Shown here one piece after another: positions 11,393 to 23,022 of a stretch of 64,000 nt of DNA (positions are counted from its first letter, which is position 1; each line of letters begins with the position of its first letter). The notes below the pieces were generated by a model. The model saw only the letters and a program-made list of their open reading frames with translations, was not told the origin of the DNA and searched no databases. Source of the stretch: Dichetophora obliterata (taxonomy: Eukaryota; Arthropoda; Insecta; Diptera; Sciomyzidae); NCBI GenBank assembly GCA_963920525.1, contig OY986435.1, forward strand, positions 296,045,817-296,109,816, read 5' to 3'. The position numbers and the translations under genes were made by a program.

Positions 11393-12657
11393 TTAAAAGT
11401 TAAAAGAAGAAAAATGCTTAAAAATTAAAAGTCTAAAGTTCCCTTTCTTTCGAGCACATTTTAAATTATTTGGTAAAGAGTTCCATAATCTAATGGCGTT
11501 AATGAAGAAAAGTCTTGTTGAATTCAAATAATTAAATTTCGGTAGCATTAAATCTCTGCTTCTATTTGATAGGCTAAATTGCAATTTTACATAAAGATAC
11601 ATTGGAGTTTTTGAATAAATGTAAAAAAAAACAGTTCCTTGCATTCATGTAAGAGGCAATGCCACAACCCAGAATGCTTTTACTCCAAGATGAGATATGA
11701 TCAAACTTACGTAGACCATAAACATAGCGAGAAGCATTATTGAAAGCGAGTTGTATTTTATGAAGTGATTGAGAGTCAAGTTTTCTATTAACAGATACAA
11801 AGTAGCTGATTATAGGAACAATCAATTGAACCACCAACCTTCTTTTTGTTTCAGTAGATGTAAAGGGGGCAGATTGTCTTAGATTACGCAATGTACAATA
11901 AATTTTACTAACTACACTATTAATATGGTCAACACATGTAAGTGAAGAATTCAACACAAAACCAAGATTAGTGACTTTAATTACAAACTTAAGTGGAATA
12001 TTACCAATGTAGATAGGAGGAATGTCGTGCATATAAATTTTGTTTTTTGATATTGGCAAAACATAGGATTTTATTGGATTAAGAGTAAGACAATTTTTTA
12101 TCGCCCATTTATGAATTATTTCTAAATCCTCATTCATCCTGCAACTCAGATCATCAATGAGACCAACACGTCTAGAGAGATAAATTTGGATATCATCAGC
12201 GTATGCGTGCAAGGTGACACTATTACATATAAAGAAGATATCATTTATGAACAAACTGAACAGTAAGGGACCAAGAACAAATCCTTGTGGTACTCCAGAT
12301 TTAATGGATTTAAATTCAGAATAGAGAGACCCAACCTTTGTTCTTTGGCATCTATCAGTTAGATAGCTCCACATAAGCTTCACCCGAAGAAGCATGACAA
12401 CTTTTTACAAAGAATATGATGATCTACCGTAACAAATGCTTTAGAAAAATCAAAAAGGCAAAGAATAGTGATAAAACCTTGGTCATACTCAATTCGTATA
12501 TCATCAATAACTTTAGTCATTGCAGTATAGCAACTATGTCCAGAACGGAATTCGGATTGTTGTGGTGAAAGGAGTTTGTTTATGCTTAGATAATTAGTAA
12601 TTTGTTCCACCATAAGGGACTCACATATTTTTGACAAACATGAGAGGATGCTTATGG
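11393..12657 (-). pseudogene. LINE reverse transcriptase, downstream part
   Basis: Three open stretches (12380-12718, whose first codons are hAT sequence, then 11574-12395 and 11393-11644) in shifted frames make up most of an RT. Motifs seen are RPISILSCLSKICE; a motif A reading FDFSKAF, with the second D of the usual AFD changed to V; GVPQGFVLGPLLFSLFINDI; and the catalytic YADDIQIY. The C-terminus has the DLMLPKFN...F...LWNSLP pattern common at the end of CR1/Jockey-group proteins. Frame changes near 12390 and 11640 show it is dead. The 5' continuation lies beyond the inserted hAT. Confidence 0.85.
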
Positions 12658-13234
12658 GTCTAAAACAGCGCTGGGCGCCCCATAGCTCACTGAGCGCTCT
12701 CTGGTCGTAACTTTTCACATGTACACACAGCTCACAACAGAAGAGAATATAATTCAGTCGCTCGCTGACGGTGATGCTGTGAAGCAGGGATGAAAAATGA
12801 AAATTTAAAAATGTACCTAATTTCCCAAAAAATATGTACCTTTTTGGGCGCGAATGTACCTAAAATTATGCACCACTGATTTTTAGATTTTATAGAAATT
12901 ATTTATTAAAAACTTAAATTCAATATATCAATATACATAACAATAACAAAAAATTATCGCTATGCGCTACTTATAGTATTATTCATTTTTTTCCTTGAGA
13001 TCACTGCATTATTTTAGTCTTAAAACAAAGCTGTAAAACGATATAATTGCAGTTACAATTTTTAGTGCATGCATTTTTTAAAAATATTTAACCAATGAAT
13101 TGGTCTTCATTTAGCTCATTGTTTGGAAGAACATATTTGCTTAAGTTTTTAGCATCAAAACTGTAGCAGCTGCTTTCGTTGCATCTAATTAAATCTTTCG
13201 TTTGGATTAAAGCTGCTCAAGTTCTCAATAGTAA

Positions 13235-14051
13235 TTAATTTCTGCATTTTGATTTAATAGTATTTTGAATCGAAAAAATTCGCTCAACACAAGCGGAAGA
13301 ATGTGGCAGCGAAAGCAAACCCTGAGCAATTCTAAATATATTTGAGAACATTAACTCATTCATATCCTTTTTAATTTGACTTACTTCAACCCAAAACTCT
13401 GAAATAGACAAATAATTTAGTTTAATAATTTCCGAATAATCAGCTAATGATCTATACTCCGTATTCATTACTTCTGCTTTTTTAACTCATCTTCCGGAAA
13501 TAATTTTAAAAGTATTGGTAAAATACTGATAGTTTTTCCAGAAACCACCTCTTCAGGTGCAAAAGCCGAAAGCGCCGAAATCTATTCTTTTTCTCAAATC
13601 TTCGCAAAACTTTATATAAAATTTTAAAACATTGCCTTTGAATTCTAAAATCTCTGACTCTTTCAGGTTTTGCTCTGTATAGAGTATTTCAGCTTATGTA
13701 CCACAAAATATATTTGAAACGGGAATGTGGTCGCGTAAGTTTAAAAAAATATATAGAACAAGCGTCAATATTTTCTTTTAAAATAAAATTACGACATATT
13801 GGTATATAAAGGCACGATAAGCGAGGAATTAAAACGTGAATGCGGGCTTCTTCCGCTTGCATTTCAATATTAATATCATTAATAAGTTTGAGAAAATAAA
13901 ATAAAAAATAAAAATGAAGTTTTATGTTCGGATCAGAAAGACTTCTGGCAATAAATTTGTTATTTTCATTACTGAACCCAGACTCGAAGTTGCATAACAT
14001 AAAGAAGTACTGCAACGTTGTCCACTGCTCTAAAACTCGATTAACCACCAT
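13235..14051 (-). pseudogene. hAT transposase, degenerate
   Basis: Two main pieces in the expected order belong to a hAT transposase. The first (14051-13689) has VLEQWTTLQYFF and then FYFLKLINDINIEMQAEEAR and LIPRLSCLYIPICRNFI, a block seen before the catalytic C-terminal region of this family. The second (13468-13235) is the C-terminal dimerisation domain, FRIAQGLLSLPHSSACVERI followed by FS and KSKCRN. Stops and a frame change separate them. A further N-terminal scrap (HNLNLSSQAAALDFL, ~14500-14560) lies across the inserted MITE. Transposition activity is impossible from this copy. Confidence 0.85.
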
Positions 14052-14089
14052 CTAAAATCGCATACATTAACAAAGTTAAACCTCATTTA

Positions 14090-14331
14090 GGGTATTCACA
14101 AGGTGTGCTATCATGTCATATTGTCCTAAAGTTTTATAACTAAAATTTACAAGATAAATAAATGTAAATAAAAAACCGCTGTTTGATTACGACACTTCAA
14201 TAAATATAGTTTTCAGAGTTGTAATATATTAGCACTTTTTTGTATGGAAGGCAACAATAAAATGTTTAAACTTGTGTAAAATCTTAGAACAATATGACGT
14301 TATGACATGATAGCACACCTTGTGAATACCC
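14090..14331. mobile_element. 242-bp MITE, TA target duplication
   Basis: Near-perfect ~31-bp inverted repeats starting GGGTATTCACAAGGTGTGCT face each other, with TA at 14088-14089 and 14332-14333. The interior is AT-rich and non-coding. TA duplication and long TIRs fit a Tc1/mariner-superfamily MITE. It interrupts the N-terminal transposase region of hAT element 2, making it the fourth nesting level. Confidence 0.88.
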
Positions 14332-15349
14332 TAACTATGTATATAAAAGTAAATAAAATAAATCTGCCGTGAAAGCCATCGCGTGGAGCTATAATGGAAG
14401 ATTACATGAAGCTCGCTTCCAAAATCTTGTTGAAACATTAAAAAATCTCCTTTCCGGCTTGAACTGTGGCAAAAATGATGATTAATGTCCCGAATCAGCT
14501 TTTCAATTTCCGTAAGAAGTCTAATGCAGCTGCCTGCGATGACAAGTTTAAATTATGACAAACTTCGCCGTTGAAAAATATTTTTAAATAACAATAAATA
14601 ACTTTTTTGGCTACTTAGTGGAAAATTCGTTCAACCAAAGGAGGAATGTACTTAAAATGAAGCGATTGTACCTAATGTACCTTTAAGGCCAAAAACGTCG
14701 GAAAAAGGTACAAATGTACCTACAATTTCATCCCTGCTGTGAAGACCTATGTCGGAAATTTTATGTACACTCTTAAAAAAACAACTTTTTGGTTTGTAGA
14801 TTAGATTATTCTTTTTCATATATTTTTTATTTTATTAGGGTTTAATATAATTCATACATATTGCCTATTATGATTCTTTGCATAATTTTTTTCATATAAT
14901 TTGTATTCATTAATATTTTGATACTTAATTTTATAAAGTTTTGATTATAATTTGAATAAGTCGTATATATTAGGATATAATAATACTAAAACAAAACACC
15001 TAAAAAACAATGTTTGACTCTGGATCGGAATGAGACTTCTGTTCTGCATAGAACCTATCTTGCGAAACAGAATGTGTTATTTTCCACTGCAAGCAAACTA
15101 ATATAATTTATTTACTTAGAAGTAAATGCTGGAGCAAAAATGATATAGAAGATATAGTAAACAAAATCGATGACTAAAAATAAAAACTAAGCACATATAC
15201 AGTATGTGTGGGGGTATAAACATACAAACTTGAAAATCAAGATAATTGTGACAACTATTTCGCTCAGTGTGCGCTATTCGAGAGCGCACCAGCACTAAAA
15301 AGACAAAATAAAATGTGACTGTGTTAGAATGCCCAGCCCTGGTCTAAAA

Positions 15350-16130
15350 TCATTTGGTTCTTTAGCTGATGTTTTTTTTTGGAACAGGGATTATAGTTCC
15401 TATATTTGCTTAAACAACAGAAGGCATGATAAATCGAATACAAGAAAAAAGTCAAGCAAGCTAGGTGTACTGTTTGCAGCATACCTAGTAGGTATGCCTG
15501 AATCCACAATAAGGAGCCCAGCTGTAAATATATGACTAGATAAATTTTGAAAAGCAATATCATTATTGAGTAAATTTGAACACATTTGACACATTGAAAA
15601 CTCCACATATAACATAGAAGTCTAAATCTATCAGACGTGTCGACATTTCACTGAAAAAAGGATCAAGACTAAATAACTTATTGCGATTATATACACACGA
15701 CAGCAAAATTTTAGTACATCTATCAGAAATTTCAACAATTATAAATTCTACATTTGAATCACTAGATTTACACACAAGAGTAGCATTTAGACAGGATTTG
15801 ACATATATTGCAACTCCACCAACTTTTTTACCATTTCTATCATTTCTAAAGAGATTATAATAATTGATACTATAAAAGTAGTCGTTTATCTCAACATTAT
15901 CAACATAACGAATTTTCAAAAACATATCTAACATAGTCAAGCTCCAACGCATTCAAACTCCTTGAATTGAAGTGCACTATTCTTAAACCACACCGTTGCT
16001 TACATAGAATATTGATTAAGGTTTCGCAGTTGACATTAACACCATTAGGATTTACCTCATTTGAGATTATTGGTAAAGTACAAATGAAAAGGAACTTTGG
16101 ATACTTTAAAAAAAAATCGTAGCACAACAA
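15350..16130 (-). pseudogene. LINE endonuclease, degenerate
   Basis: Pieces in three frames together follow an EEP endonuclease. The N-terminal motif RIVHFNSRSLN is at about 16000. A central KKVGGVAIYVKS block lies at about 15800. Motif CGVFNV (normally GDFN) is at about 15620. The C-terminal segment LLIVDSGIPTRYAANSTPSL is at 15400-15500. The change D to V in the GDFN motif and at least three frame changes mean it cannot function. It is separated from its RT by the nested hATs and by an internal deletion. Confidence 0.75.
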
Positions 16131-16254
16131 ATATAATTAAAGAACAAAAACATAAAACAGAGATATTGTCATAACTTTGATGTCAAAATAAAGGGAGCTT
16201 TTCAAAATTTATACAATATATATTCACACATGTTACATAAAAACTAGTAAGGAA

Positions 16255-16970
16255 TTATCTTCGACTGGGCCGAAGTTAAAATACCCCCACGGCCGAATTA
16301 GAGTACATATAAAGTCTTAAGCAAACTGTTAAATATATTTAAAGAGATTTTCCCGTTTTGGTTAAGTCACTTTGTATGCGAGGTAGGCGTGGTTTTCATC
16401 TGATTTTTACAAATTTAATACTCAAAATAAATATTCAATATTTAAGACACTGTGCGAAATTTGAAGTCATTAAATTGATCTTTGTGGAATTTAAAGAGAT
16501 TTTCCCGTTTTGGTTAAGTCACATTGTATGGGAGGTAGGTGTGATTTTCATCTGATTTTTACAAATTTAATACTCCAATTAAATATTAAAATTTAAGACA
16601 CTGTGCGAAATTTGAAGTCATTACATTGATTTTTGTGGAATTTAAAGAGATTTTCCCGTTTTGGTTAAGTCACTTTGTATGGGAGGTAGGTGTGGTTTTC
16701 ATCCGATTTTGCTCAGATTCGAACTTAACCTCCATTTTTGTATAAAAAGCTTATATTTTGAATTTCGTTATGATAGCTCAAAAATTACGGCTGCTATTGT
16801 GGACACATACGGACAAACGGACATGGCTAAATTGACTCAGGAGGTGATGCTTATCAGGAATATACATACTTTTCTATACCGGCCACGCCTCCTTATCGGC
16901 ACTACAAACGGAGTGACAAAATTAATATACTCCCATTACGTTTTTTAAACTTGGGGGTATAAAAAGCTCA
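16255..16970. mobile_element. DINE/Helitron-like element with central tandem repeats
   Basis: The left end contains AAAATACCCCCACGGCC and the right end AACTTGGGGGTATAAAAAG, so the termini hold short inverted ATACCCCC/GGGGGTAT. Between them a ~152-bp unit with TTTTCCCGTTTTGGTTAAGT is repeated almost three times (16338, 16490, 16643). The 3' part (ACGGACATGGCTAAATTGAC at about 16815) closely recalls the conserved region of Drosophila INE-1/DINE-1 elements, as far as I remember. Central ~150-bp repeats are known in some DINEs. A Helitron origin is inferred; no replicase is present. Confidence 0.6.
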
Positions 16971-16974
16971 TTGT

Positions 16975-18209
16975 AGGGTATTCGTAAGAGATAGCGAAAA
17001 AGGTTTTTTGTACATTGTATGTATCTTACGCCATGTTCTTCCATTTCTTATAGTTTAGGTTTTACTTCAGAAATATTTTTTCAACGCTCATATTTCAGGT
17101 CAAAGGCCACAAAAATATTCGGTGAACTCCTTCTCCCTACTCGTATTTATTTAAAAGAACTATCAAAATCGGTTCTAAAACACGTAAGAACTCTTTTTCC
17201 TAGGTCTATTTCTATATAATAACGAAATAGTTTAAAACATAGATTTGTGTATATAACTTTGGAGTGGTTTGAAATATTTAAAAATTTTTTTTTGCGAAAT
17301 TATTTGTTGAGCTGTTGAACTTTGTAAAAAATGTAAACCAACATTTTGAAAAATTAAATTTTCATCAAAAAAATCATAGCTCATGAATTTCAATGACAGA
17401 AAATGTTTATTGAATTATGTGTCAAAATGAAGCAATTTTTGCAAATAAATTATATGTCATATGAAAAAGTGTGAAAGAAGAAAATGTAATAAGAAAAAAA
17501 AAAAAATTACAACAAAAAAAACCTTTGTCTTATTTTTTGAGCAAAATCTAAATATCTTATAGGTTTCTTAAAACAATATAAAACATTGAATTGATGGGAT
17601 AACGGTTCATCTTTTCTTATTTCTCCAAAGTCATTTACTTGACCTTTTGATTGACAAAGAAAATTTGTTGCCAAAGTCAAAACTTGAAATTTCAATAGTT
17701 TTTTTTTCTTCCTTGCTTCAAGGAAATACGTTGTACTGAGAAGATATAAATTTTTCGAGATATCTAAATAGATTTAATATCATTTTCAGGGAATTTTTTT
17801 TTAACATACTATCCGTGGAAAATTATACCAAGAAAGCTTTCGTATACCGTTATATTCCTCAACCAACGACTTTTCATACAAAAATACTTTGTACTGAGAA
17901 CATCTGTAGTTTTCGAGATATCGCTATAATTTTTATGTCAAAATAGCGAAAATTTTTCAGACTTTACTATTTGTAAGAAATTTCACCATCACAATATATA
18001 TTCACTCTTGTTGTATAAAAAAATGTTTATTGTAGGGTATCCGTGAGAGATGACGCAAAATGTTGAAAGTATTTTTTGCACATCTTATCAATGTCTAAAA
18101 TTCCCTCTTACATTATATTTCCATCTGTTACAGTTCAGCTTTTATTTAATGAATGCTCTTTTTACGCTCATATTTCAGGTCGAAGGTCACCAATCTAAAA
18201 TGTAATCAT
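16975..18209. repeat. Degenerate ~1.06-kb direct repeat
   Basis: TTGTAGGGTAT-CGT-AGAGAT starts at 16976 and 18032, and CGCTCATATTTCAGGTC follows at 17085 and 18165. A third weaker match (GTTAATATTTCGGGTCAGAG) is at about 19315, beyond the foldback element that interrupts the second unit. Internal parts (CATATGAAAAAGTGTG, TCGAGATAT) are shared with the repeats at 50082-51690. Non-coding. Confidence 0.6.
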
Positions 18210-19212
18210 TAGGGCGGGTCGATTTGTAGGGAGTGAAAAAATTCACCAATTTCCCTATGATTTCCGTATTCTATGGGTTATTCCATGAAAATTTGCCGAA
18301 GGAACCATACCTCTATCGTTAAAATCGAGTCCCCTACTTTTTGTTGGTAAAAAGTTCAAAAGTTACGGGCATTTTTGTCCAAATTTTGGACCATTTTTTT
18401 CATGATTTTGTTTAAGAATATTACTTTCATGGCCATTTTTTTGGCTCAATCCATTATTTAATTCAATTTACAATTCAAAACGAAGAGTTTAAGCCCAAAT
18501 TTATCGAATTCGGTTGATTAATTCATGCGATATTGCTAAAACAAAATAACACATAAAACCAACTTTTTGATTTTTTTCCCTTTTTATTTTTTTTTTTCTA
18601 CAAAAATTCAAATTAAGAGAAAATAAAGTATCTATCAAGCTATTATCAAAAAAAAATATTCAATTTGATAGTAGTAAAAGACAAAATGTAAAAAAAAAAA
18701 TTATTTTTTCTGAAAGTCTTGTTTGCTTTCAAGTCTTGGTGTTTTCGTACGGCTCTCTAATGTCGTCGCCATAGCGCCTTCTACATTCTTTCCTGCAACT
18801 CGTTCGTAAGCTTCGTAAGTCAAAAAAATCGAGCCAAAAAAATGGCCATGAAAGTAATATTCTTGGACAAAATCATGAAAAAAAAAATGGAAAAATGCTC
18901 CAAAAAAATGCCCGTAACTTTTGAACCGTTGGACCAATGTTGGAGATTTTGTTTTGTAAATTGATCAAAATGAGCTCACCTTTCCAACGCGCCTACTGGC
19001 GATTAAACCCGATTGATAGTTTTTGAGTTATGGATATGAACGTGTAGGTAATATTTCATACGAACGTCAATTTGGGAAAAAATCTACCAAAAAAAAGTAG
19101 GGGACTCGATTTTAACGATAGAGGTATGGTTCCTTTGGCAAATTTTCATGGAATAACCCATAGAATACGGAAATCATAGGGAAATTGTCGAAAAATAAAT
19201 TGACCCGCCCTA
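18210..19212. mobile_element. Foldback element, very long TIRs, 8-bp TSD
   Basis: The ends TAGGGCGGGTC...GACCCGCCCTA are flanked by a perfect 8-bp GTAATCAT (18202-18209 and 19213-19220). The inverted arms extend about 260 bp (for example CCCTATGATTTCCGTATTCT at both ends), with a ~165-bp extra segment at ~18920-19085 present only in the right arm. The ~350-bp centre is AT-rich. No transposase frame was found, so it is a non-autonomous foldback transposon whose superfamily I cannot name. Confidence 0.9.
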
Positions 19213-19849
19213 GTAATCATACTGTGCAGCCAGATCTTTCATTTGATACCTTATTCACTACCTTACCTCTTCCTAGCCCTGAGATTCCTTACTAAAAATA
19301 ATACAAACTGTCAACGTTAATATTTCGGGTCAGAGGTCATAAATTTAAAATCTAAAACGATTCTGCACAAGTGCACTAAAATGATTCGAATGATATAAGT
19401 TTCATTGCCCTTACTCTAAAATTAATATCGAAAAAGTGTACAACATTTGATGTTTGCCTATTAATATATAAGATATTTATTTACCCAGTTTCTAGCTCCC
19501 TGGCATAGCGCTTTGGCATTGTGCTACTTGGTTTTTATAATAATTTTTTCTGTCTTTTTGACACATTTTGTAAGCTTAACTTACAAAAATTTTATTAAGT
19601 TGCAGAGTGCTGAAACACTTTGCCGTCATAAATCAATGAGAAAATCGCGTTTAAAGTTTTAATACCTTGAATAAAAAGACCTTGACGCGCTTTATATGCT
19701 CACCAAAAATTTTTTTAAAAACTTCAATTTTATTTTATTAAAATCATGTCTTCATTCATTCTAACATATTTTATAAAAAAAAAATTTGTATTTGATATTT
19801 TGGAAATTCGTAGTTGCTGTGTTTCCTTAATATTTGTATATGTTTATTA

Positions 19850-21000
19850 ATATTTATTATAATATTTTATTAATACTTATTGCTATCAAGACTCTCCGAA
19901 TACATGAGTTTGAATAATATTTATTTGATTTTTCCCACAGTGCAAGTGAATGTATGCGTGCTTCTGTTGACTTTAATCTTTTGCACTTAACATTAGAATT
20001 TTTATTCAATTTGTCGTGAAACACGCTTTAAGGATTATGACGGCTTAGCTGCAACACAGAACTTTAGACGATCTACGTTCTACACATAAAGCGTTCATTC
20101 AAAATGCTGCTCCCATTTTTCCATTTAACAAAGAGGGGTTTCACTCAATCATATGCTCTTCAGTGCGAATCCTTCTTAGTTCCTTATTCAACTTAAGTGT
20201 TTTTGTGGGTTTTCAGGCTTATTTCTTTTGATTTGGTGCGCTCAAAGTCAAATGCAAATTGAAATGTTCGAATAGAATGAATAGATTTGTTTTTGAAAAC
20301 CTTTTCACACTTTTCATTGATGGATTCGAAGGCGAACGTTCTGGTTCAATGAAAGGCATTACATTTTGGCTCCTGCCGTGTAATTATGTTGGAAAGGTGC
20401 AAAAAATAACCGTAACAATTGTGTTTACCTCAGAATGTATTATGTGATGAAGGCACCGGAAAGATAAATCTGACCAATGTTAAGCAAGTATCTTATCGTG
20501 CATTTTCTTGAACATTGCAAAATATTAGCACTAAGAAGGATGTCATTCCCTGGTTACTTCGATAAAAGTTGGTATAGTGAGAATATAGAAATAACCATAG
20601 CATGTGGGAATGTGTGTAAGAAAAAGAAAAACGATACTGAGATCACAACTTTTTTATTGGGAAAAAATCTAATCTGAGCAGTTATGCTTTAACCTCTTCG
20701 GGTAAAATGGTCACATATGTAGCAAAAGGTTTTGTATTAAAATATTTGCTGATTTGTTGTTATTTCATTCCAATATTGGCGCAATAGATAGAGAAAATAT
20801 TCTCCCTCATTAGCGTTCTTTTAATTTCTCAAATATGACGCGTAAAAAGGCTTCTCTGTCTGGTAAGTAAAAAAGTGTTAATAAAAAAGAACTGATTGTA
20901 AATAATGTAAAAGTAAATGTTAGTCGTAAATGTTGACTAACACTCACGTATTCGGAGAGCTTTTATAACAATAAATATTAATAAAATATTTTAATATATT
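19850..21000. repeat. Inverted-repeat pair, possible degenerate TIR element
   Basis: A ~50-bp sequence at 19860-19912, with AGACTCTCCGAATACATGAG, is mirrored at 20943-20998 (CTCACGTATTCGGAGAGCTT). Both are flanked outward by TATTTTATTAATA-type sequence. No clear target duplication or transposase was found. Just inside the right end, 20835-20864 reads ATGACGCGTAAAAAGGCTTC... and then a consensus splice donor GTAAGT, which could be a tiny first exon. Confidence 0.45.
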
Positions 21001-21057
21001 AAAACTGAAAGTTTTCTATATGACCTTATTGTTTGTTATTATGTTAATTTTCTATAA

Positions 21058-21195
21058 TTTAAATACAAATTCTAAATGTTTGATAGTTTACATCATTCTT
21101 GATTTTAAATAAAGGTCAGCCTTTGTAGTAAAGTGGAGAGTGCGCTAGACTATCAACCCAGAGGTCCCTGGTTCGAATCTGGGTTCGGGCACGGC
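21058..21195 (+). repeat. tRNA-derived SINE-like sequence
   Basis: From 21113 a tRNA-like body is visible: an A-box-like TAGTAAAGTGG, an imperfect anticodon arm around ACTATCAACC, and a good B box GGTTCGAATCT followed by GGGTTCGGGCAC. The acceptor stem pairs poorly and the anticodon arm is broken, so I do not call a functional tRNA. It is preceded by a copy of the ATACAAATTCTAAATGTTTG repeat also found near 9540 and 10095. Confidence 0.55.
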
Positions 21196-21254
21196 TCTTT
21201 TCACTTTCTTTGTTCTTTGCTACATTAAGTACCCATCTACCAATCTACTCTAGT

Positions 21255-21935
21255 TGACCGCCTGACTTGTTTGGGTAGATTGTTTTCTTGCCAAATTGAG
21301 TACTTTTTCAATGTGGTACCACCTTTTGCAAAAATTGGCAATATTTGACATCAAATTAATAAATGCATCAAATTTACAACTTTTGTAGTCAATGCTAATA
21401 TCTCAAATACCTAATAAAAACAAATTGCCACACCCCCTATTACCGCCCACAAATTAATAAAAACGCTACATGTCAGACGAATTCCGTTGTATTGGACTAA
21501 AATTTGGTAATTTAGTTTGTATGGTTGCTTTCGGAAACTGAACTATAAATTTTGCGTGGTCGCACTACAGCTATGTCAGTTCAGATATATAAAATCATTT
21601 TTTCCGATTGGCATGGAAATTCTTATATGGCAGTAAGGCGGTCTGTGGCAGGACAACGTCTGCCCGGGACTACTAGTAAATTATAAAATGTTGCGAGGCT
21701 CACGTTAAAAATTATTCTTATATGAATAACTCTTTTGGACTAAATTTTGTGCACCAAAAATAATTTGGTGGCAACCCTCTTCCAGCTGTCACTCATCTCT
21801 CAACACTCAAACTGGGGAGATCAAACAAACCTGCAACACTGCCCAAAACTAGTCAACAAAGTACTAGTGACAATTAAGGGTGCTCCCAATAGTAAAAAGT
21901 ACTCAATCTAACCATACCCAACTACCCAAGTCAGT
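21255..21935. repeat. Degenerate inverted-repeat element
   Basis: CTGACTTGTTTGGGTAGATTG plus nearby TTGAGTACTTTTT near 21263-21310 are mirrored by AAAAAGTACTCAATCTAACC and ACCCAAGTCAG at about 21896-21933. The interior is non-coding. No clean target duplication is visible, so the boundaries are rough. Confidence 0.4.
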
Positions 21936-23022
21936 GTGAATACCTCTATAGACAAAGTTTTTCAAAGTTTCTCTTCAGAATTAGTTTATTAACTGACATT
22001 GAAGAAAATATGTGAAAAATATTTGATGTTAGGCAACTTAAACACACTCTTTACACTCACGAGACTAGTATTTAAGACCAAGTTCTGCTATTATTTTTAT
22101 GAACTGGCCAGGCCTGCAGCCAGGGGGAAAGGGGGCATTTCCCCCCTACTACAACCGTTTGTCCCCCTGGCCAAATCAGACAATGAAAAACTTTATATGA
22201 ATAATTAATATGTATTTTGTTGATATATTTGTTAATTGCTTTAAAATTAGTTTAGTTTAAAATAACAACAAAATATATACATTCACCTTATTCATGACTT
22301 GAATATGTATATGAAATTTGTTTAACAGAACACTTCAGACATTGTTACATTGTTACAATTGTTACATTTTTTTAAATTTCTACTGGGTCGCCAACCTTTG
22401 CTACCAAAAAATAAGATTTGAATTTTAATAATTTTTTAACCCGCATCCATAGGAACTTTCTAGAAATGAAAAGCACGTTGTGCACCAATTTGATGCAGAT
22501 ACAAAAAGAATATATAATTCATTGAAATGTTTTTAATTTTTAAATTTTTTTTTATGCATGATGAATGTTTATTAATTTAAAAATAAGAAAAAACTGCAAA
22601 TCTTAATTCTAGCAAAAATTTAAAGAAGCAAAAGATTTAAATCAAAACATGCATGATTGTTCTTTGTATATACAGTGTTGCGCAAAATAATAGCAACAAA
22701 ATAAGTGCGCTGCAACAAAATCGTGTATCTTTTTTAATATTGGGGACACACAAAAATGATTATAGGAATCAAAGCATATATTTATTCATACATCATATAT
22801 AAAACAAATCAAATTCAAATTTTGTTTTGTTTTTTTTAATTAATTTTAAATTAATGTTGCTACATTCAATTTGTATGAGAGCAAAACAGAAGCAACAAAA
22901 CTTGAAAAATGTAAAAAGAGAACAGAAGTTCCAAGAATTACCAGTAAAAGTTCCCTTATTGTAAAGCACGTGTTGTTTGTAAGTCATAAACATTAAGGTT
23001 TAGTTTTGTTTTTGCACTAGTT

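Larger units (their letters stand above)
12785..14736 (-). mobile_element. hAT element 2 (inner), 8-bp TSD
   Basis: Terminal CAGGGATGAAAA... is mirrored by ...TTTCATCCCTG, and the 8-bp duplication CTGTGAAG is perfect (12777-12784 and 14737-14744). Several GTACCT motifs sit just inside both ends, as subterminal repeats expected to bind transposase. The 1952-bp copy carries a degenerate transposase on the minus strand and a MITE. Confidence 0.93.
12666..15341. mobile_element. hAT element 1 (outer), 8-bp TSD
   Basis: The ends read CAGCGCTGGGC (left) and, reverse complemented, CAGGGCTGGGC (right), a hAT-type TIR with one mismatch. They are flanked by a perfect 8-bp duplication GTCTAAAA at 12658-12665 and 15342-15349. 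Without the inner insertion it is only about 716 bp and non-coding, so it was a non-autonomous copy. It landed in the RT-coding part of the LINE. Confidence 0.93.
11160..16130 (-). mobile_element. CR1/Jockey-group LINE, host of a nested hAT pair
   Basis: On the minus strand an EEP endonuclease (16130 to ~15350) is followed by a reverse transcriptase (~15349 to 11393, interrupted). A 3' tail has AATAAATCAC followed by (AATCA)n-like sequence at 11160-11190. Ending in a short tandem repeat instead of poly(A) is typical of CR1-like LINEs. The coding region carries several frameshifts, and a deletion joins the end of the endonuclease directly to the start of the RT. A 2676-bp hAT sits at 12666-15341; removing it together with one TSD restores the RT motif that begins NDFRPISIL. 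Any ORF1 beyond 16130 is unrecognised. Confidence 0.8.

Noticed and set aside
21113..21190. Functional tRNA gene
   Set aside because: A good B box, but the acceptor stem and anticodon arm do not pair properly and it adjoins a dispersed repeat; SINE-like is the better reading.
22793..22993. 66-codon minus-strand ORF rich in Phe and Cys
   Set aside because: It lies in the long left inverted repeat of the Tc1 element and has no family features.
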